A DNA stretch of 10,327 nucleotides from Acanthamoeba sp. SK_2022b (lineage: Eukaryota > Discosea > Longamoebia > Acanthamoebidae), in NCBI GenBank assembly GCA_027943245.1, contig JANDJZ010001111.1, positions 1 through 10,327 on the forward strand. The letters are read 5' to 3'. Numbering within the stretch: position 1 is the first letter of the stretch; each line of letters begins with the position of its first letter. Positions 1-10,327 of this stretch are shown here, in pieces. A model generated the notes under the pieces. The model was not told where the DNA came from. It did not search any database and worked only from the letters and a program-made list of their open reading frames with translations. A program made the position numbers and the translations under genes.

Positions 1-1267
1 TGCTGCTGCTGCTGGCGCTTCTCGGCGGCGGCCTTGGCGGCCTGCTCTGCGGCGGCCTCCTCCCGCTTCCTCTTGGCCTCTGCCGCTGCGGCGGCGGCCT
101 CGGCCTCCTGCTGCTGCCTCCTCCTACGCTCCTCCTCTTCCTGCTGTAGCTTCAATTTCCTTTGATTTTCCTTTTCCTCTTCTTCTTTTCTCTTCTTTTC
201 TTCTTCCTCTTCGGCCGCCTTCTTCCTCGCTGCAGGTGCCGCTACTTCCTGCTCTCTCCTCTTCTCCTCCTCCTCTGCTTTCTCGCGTTGCCTCTGCTGC
301 TGGGCACGTCTGACGTCTTCGTCTTCAGCCTCTACCCCGCTGGTCGTCGCGGGGGCGCGGGGCGTCCACATGGTATCGGCGTCGCCAAAGAGGTCATCCC
401 ACACCTGCTTCTTCTTGGCCTGCTGCTGGGTCTCCCCGGGCGTAGCGCCCCCAAACAACGATGGAGTACTAGACGGGCCCCCAAACATGCCGCTACTCGC
501 CGCCTTCTTGCTGGGCGTCGTCGCAGACGGCTTCTTGGCGGCGGTGTAGCCAAACGAGAGCGGGTCGTCCTCGTCTTCCTCTACGAAGCTGCTCTCGCGA
601 CGCGGCGAGGCAACAGACGGCGCCAAAGAGGACCCTGATGTAGTGGCGGCGGTGGACTTGACTACGTCGAACCCGTCGTCGTCGTCGTCGAAGAGGTTGG
701 TCACGGCGACCTGCGGCTTGGTCGGGGCGGGAGTCTTGACCTGAGAGGGCTTGGCGCCGGCGCCGCGAGCAAGAGGGTCGTCGTCATCATCATCATCATT
801 GTCGTGGAGGCTCATGTTCTCGGTGGAGGCAAAGATCTCGGGGGTGTGGACGTTGTCGTTGGCGGCCAGCGTGGGCATGAGCCCGGCCAGCTTCGAGCCG
901 CTACGCGCGCGCCGCTGCCGCTCGTCCTCCTCGGCCAGGGTCGTGCGACGTCCTGCCGCTGGCGATGCCGTCTGTAATAGAATTAATTAATAAGAAATAA
1001 TATGGTGATAATAATAATTATTATTATTTATTTTAATGTGCCAAGTATTGAATTGATGTGAATGGAAGGGAGGCGTACGGCATCGTTGGTGGACGAGGAG
1101 AGGGAGGACGTTCGAGAGGGGGTGGGAGTACTAGAGGCGCTGGCAGAAGAAGGAGCTGGCGATGATGCAGCTGTTGGCTGTCCGCCGCCGAGCCAACCGA
1201 GTAGGCCCTCCTTGACAGGCGTCGCTGGCGCTCCCGGCTTGGCCGGCGCGCTCTGCTGGTTTCCCAT
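1..1267 (-). CDS. Putative N-myristoylated, acidic/coiled-coil protein (5' part, two exons; runs off the window edge)
   Basis: Exon 1 is 1267-1079 (63 codons) and exon 2 is 971-1, open to the edge, joined across a 107-bp GT-AG intron in phase 0. An in-frame TGA lies immediately before the ATG (1270-1268), so the start is firm unless an upstream exon is spliced in. The 386 visible residues begin MGNQQSAP, which fits the MGxxxS N-myristoylation pattern and suggests membrane attachment. Residues about 5-105 are Ser/Ala/Pro-rich. Residues 110-265 carry acidic runs and short hydrophobic motifs: NDDDDDDD-PL (121-130), NLFDDDDDGF (155-164), DPLSFGY (199-205), GMFGG (224-228), SLFGG (234-238) and WDDLFGD (254-260). 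From about 283 a Glu/Lys/Arg/Gln/Ala-rich coiled coil continues to a poly-Gln stretch at the edge. Such motifs occur in clathrin/adaptor accessory proteins and FAM21-type WASH subunits, but there is no family match, so the product stays hypothetical. Confidence 0.8.
972..1078 (-). other. Intron 1 of the downstream gene
   Basis: This 107-bp intron has donor GTACGC and acceptor ATTACAG, in phase 0. It is AT-rich, with a run of ATTATT-like sequence (about 978-1036) that contrasts with the GC-rich exons on both sides. The flanking frames read ...SSSTNDA and TASPAAG.... Confidence 0.85.
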
Positions 1268-1632
1268 TCAATCCAGACAAGACAAAATCGGCTCACAAAA
1301 TTGAATCCAAAAATCGTGACTCTGATAGACCTCTCTCTCTCTGTAAGAGCCGTGCAGATCCACACGTAGCCACGCCTTCCCTCACAACACTCTCTCTTCT
1401 TACTTGCGCTTTGCCACTCCTCTTCGAACAAGCTAAGCACCAACAGAAAAATGGTTTGCCCTTTCCTGTCTCGCCGTAATTGGCCTGACTGACTCACGGG
1501 GACAAGCTTGTTGTTCAAGAGGGAGACACGAAGGCCGGCTGCGTACGGTGCTGGCACTAGGGCTGCTACAAGCACAGAAGCGACACAGAGACAAGGAGGG
1601 GAGTGGTGGATATCCCATCCGCGGACACACAA
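1268..1632. other. Spacer between the two genes (myosin 3' end and 5' flank of the downstream gene)
   Basis: These 365 bp must hold the myosin 3' UTR and the promoter/leader of the next gene on the same strand. I see no AATAAA on the - strand and no convincing TATA box. A GGCCAAT sequence (reverse strand, about 1475-1481) is a possible CCAAT-like element, and a short CT/GA tract lies at about 1330-1342. Reading frames here are unsupported. An unseen 5' UTR intron is possible. Confidence 0.6.
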
Positions 1633-10060
<8,428 letters not shown>

Positions 10061-10327
10061 TCCAGCGTTAACGTTGCTACAAGAGGGCAACAAGCGGTCC
10101 CGGGCTACAGTATCCTGTCAGACTGCGAGAGAGCAGATGTGGCGATGCGAAAAGGCTGCGTAAATCCCGGGCGTGTGTGAAGTACCGGGTGTGTCTTGAC
10201 TGCTGTCACTTCGTTGGACACAGTTCGCTCTCTAAATCCCGTCACTCTCTTTCCTTATTGTGATACTCTTATTAATAATTGACTTACTCTTATTTACCAT
10301 TCTTCATTCCTTTCATTTTCGCGCTTC
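10061..10327. other. 5' flank and leader of the myosin gene
   Basis: This stretch lies upstream of the myosin ATG on the - strand. It holds an in-frame TGA (10120-10118) and a possible splice acceptor on the - strand (TTGTAG, near 10075), so a leader intron or an extra 5' exon cannot be excluded. The outer part (about 10250-10320) is AT-rich. I see no clear TATA box and no other gene. Confidence 0.5.

Noticed and set aside
162..638. + strand frame with a very hydrophobic Leu/Phe-rich start resembling a signal peptide or membrane helices
   Set aside because: It is the antisense of the Glu/Lys-rich coiled coil of the downstream gene. GAA/GAG/AAG codons read backwards give TTC/CTC/CTT. The - strand frame continues a spliced gene.
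1033..1632. 199-codon - strand frame across the spacer
   Set aside because: It overlaps the downstream gene's first exon in another frame, has no recognisable domain, and its codons in the spacer look like non-coding DNA.

Overview
The window looks like nuclear DNA from a free-living amoeba close to Acanthamoeba. It has GC-rich coding sequence, very many short GT-AG introns, and a myosin with the class IV layout first described in Acanthamoeba. The organism is an inference from the gene family and gene structure, because no marker gene is present.

Layout (both genes read leftwards, on the - strand). Positions 10327-10061 hold the 5' flank and leader of the myosin gene. Positions 10060-1633 hold a complete class IV unconventional myosin heavy-chain gene. 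I could resolve it into 36 exons and 35 GT-AG introns that keep phase throughout, giving 1675 codons (5028 nt of coding sequence and 3400 nt of intron). Its domain order is WW, myosin motor, one IQ motif, about 430 residues of all-helical repeat-like tail, MyTH4, a Gly/Ala-rich and basic linker, and SH3. Positions 1632-1268 are a compact spacer of 365 bp between the two genes. Positions 1267-1 hold the 5' part of a second gene, made of two visible exons (386 residues) and cut by the window edge. It encodes an N-myristoylation-type start (MGNQQS), a disordered region with acidic and DDLF/NLF/LFG-type motifs, and a long charged coiled-coil.

The myosin should be an actin-based motor. WW and SH3 would contact proline-rich partners, MyTH4 would contact tails or cytoskeleton, and one light chain would bind the IQ. 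The downstream neighbour looks like a membrane-anchored adaptor or scaffold, but its function is not established. Nothing shows that the two genes work together beyond their position.

Three myosin introns are swollen by dinucleotide repeats, and other introns carry a 7-bp tandem repeat, a TTTAA repeat and G/C homopolymers. I see no mobile element, RNA gene, CRISPR array or + strand gene. The points most worth a second look are the repeat-like helical tail, the unidentified myristoylated protein, the departure from the TEDS rule in the motor, the frequent GTACG splice donors, and several introns that stay open in frame.
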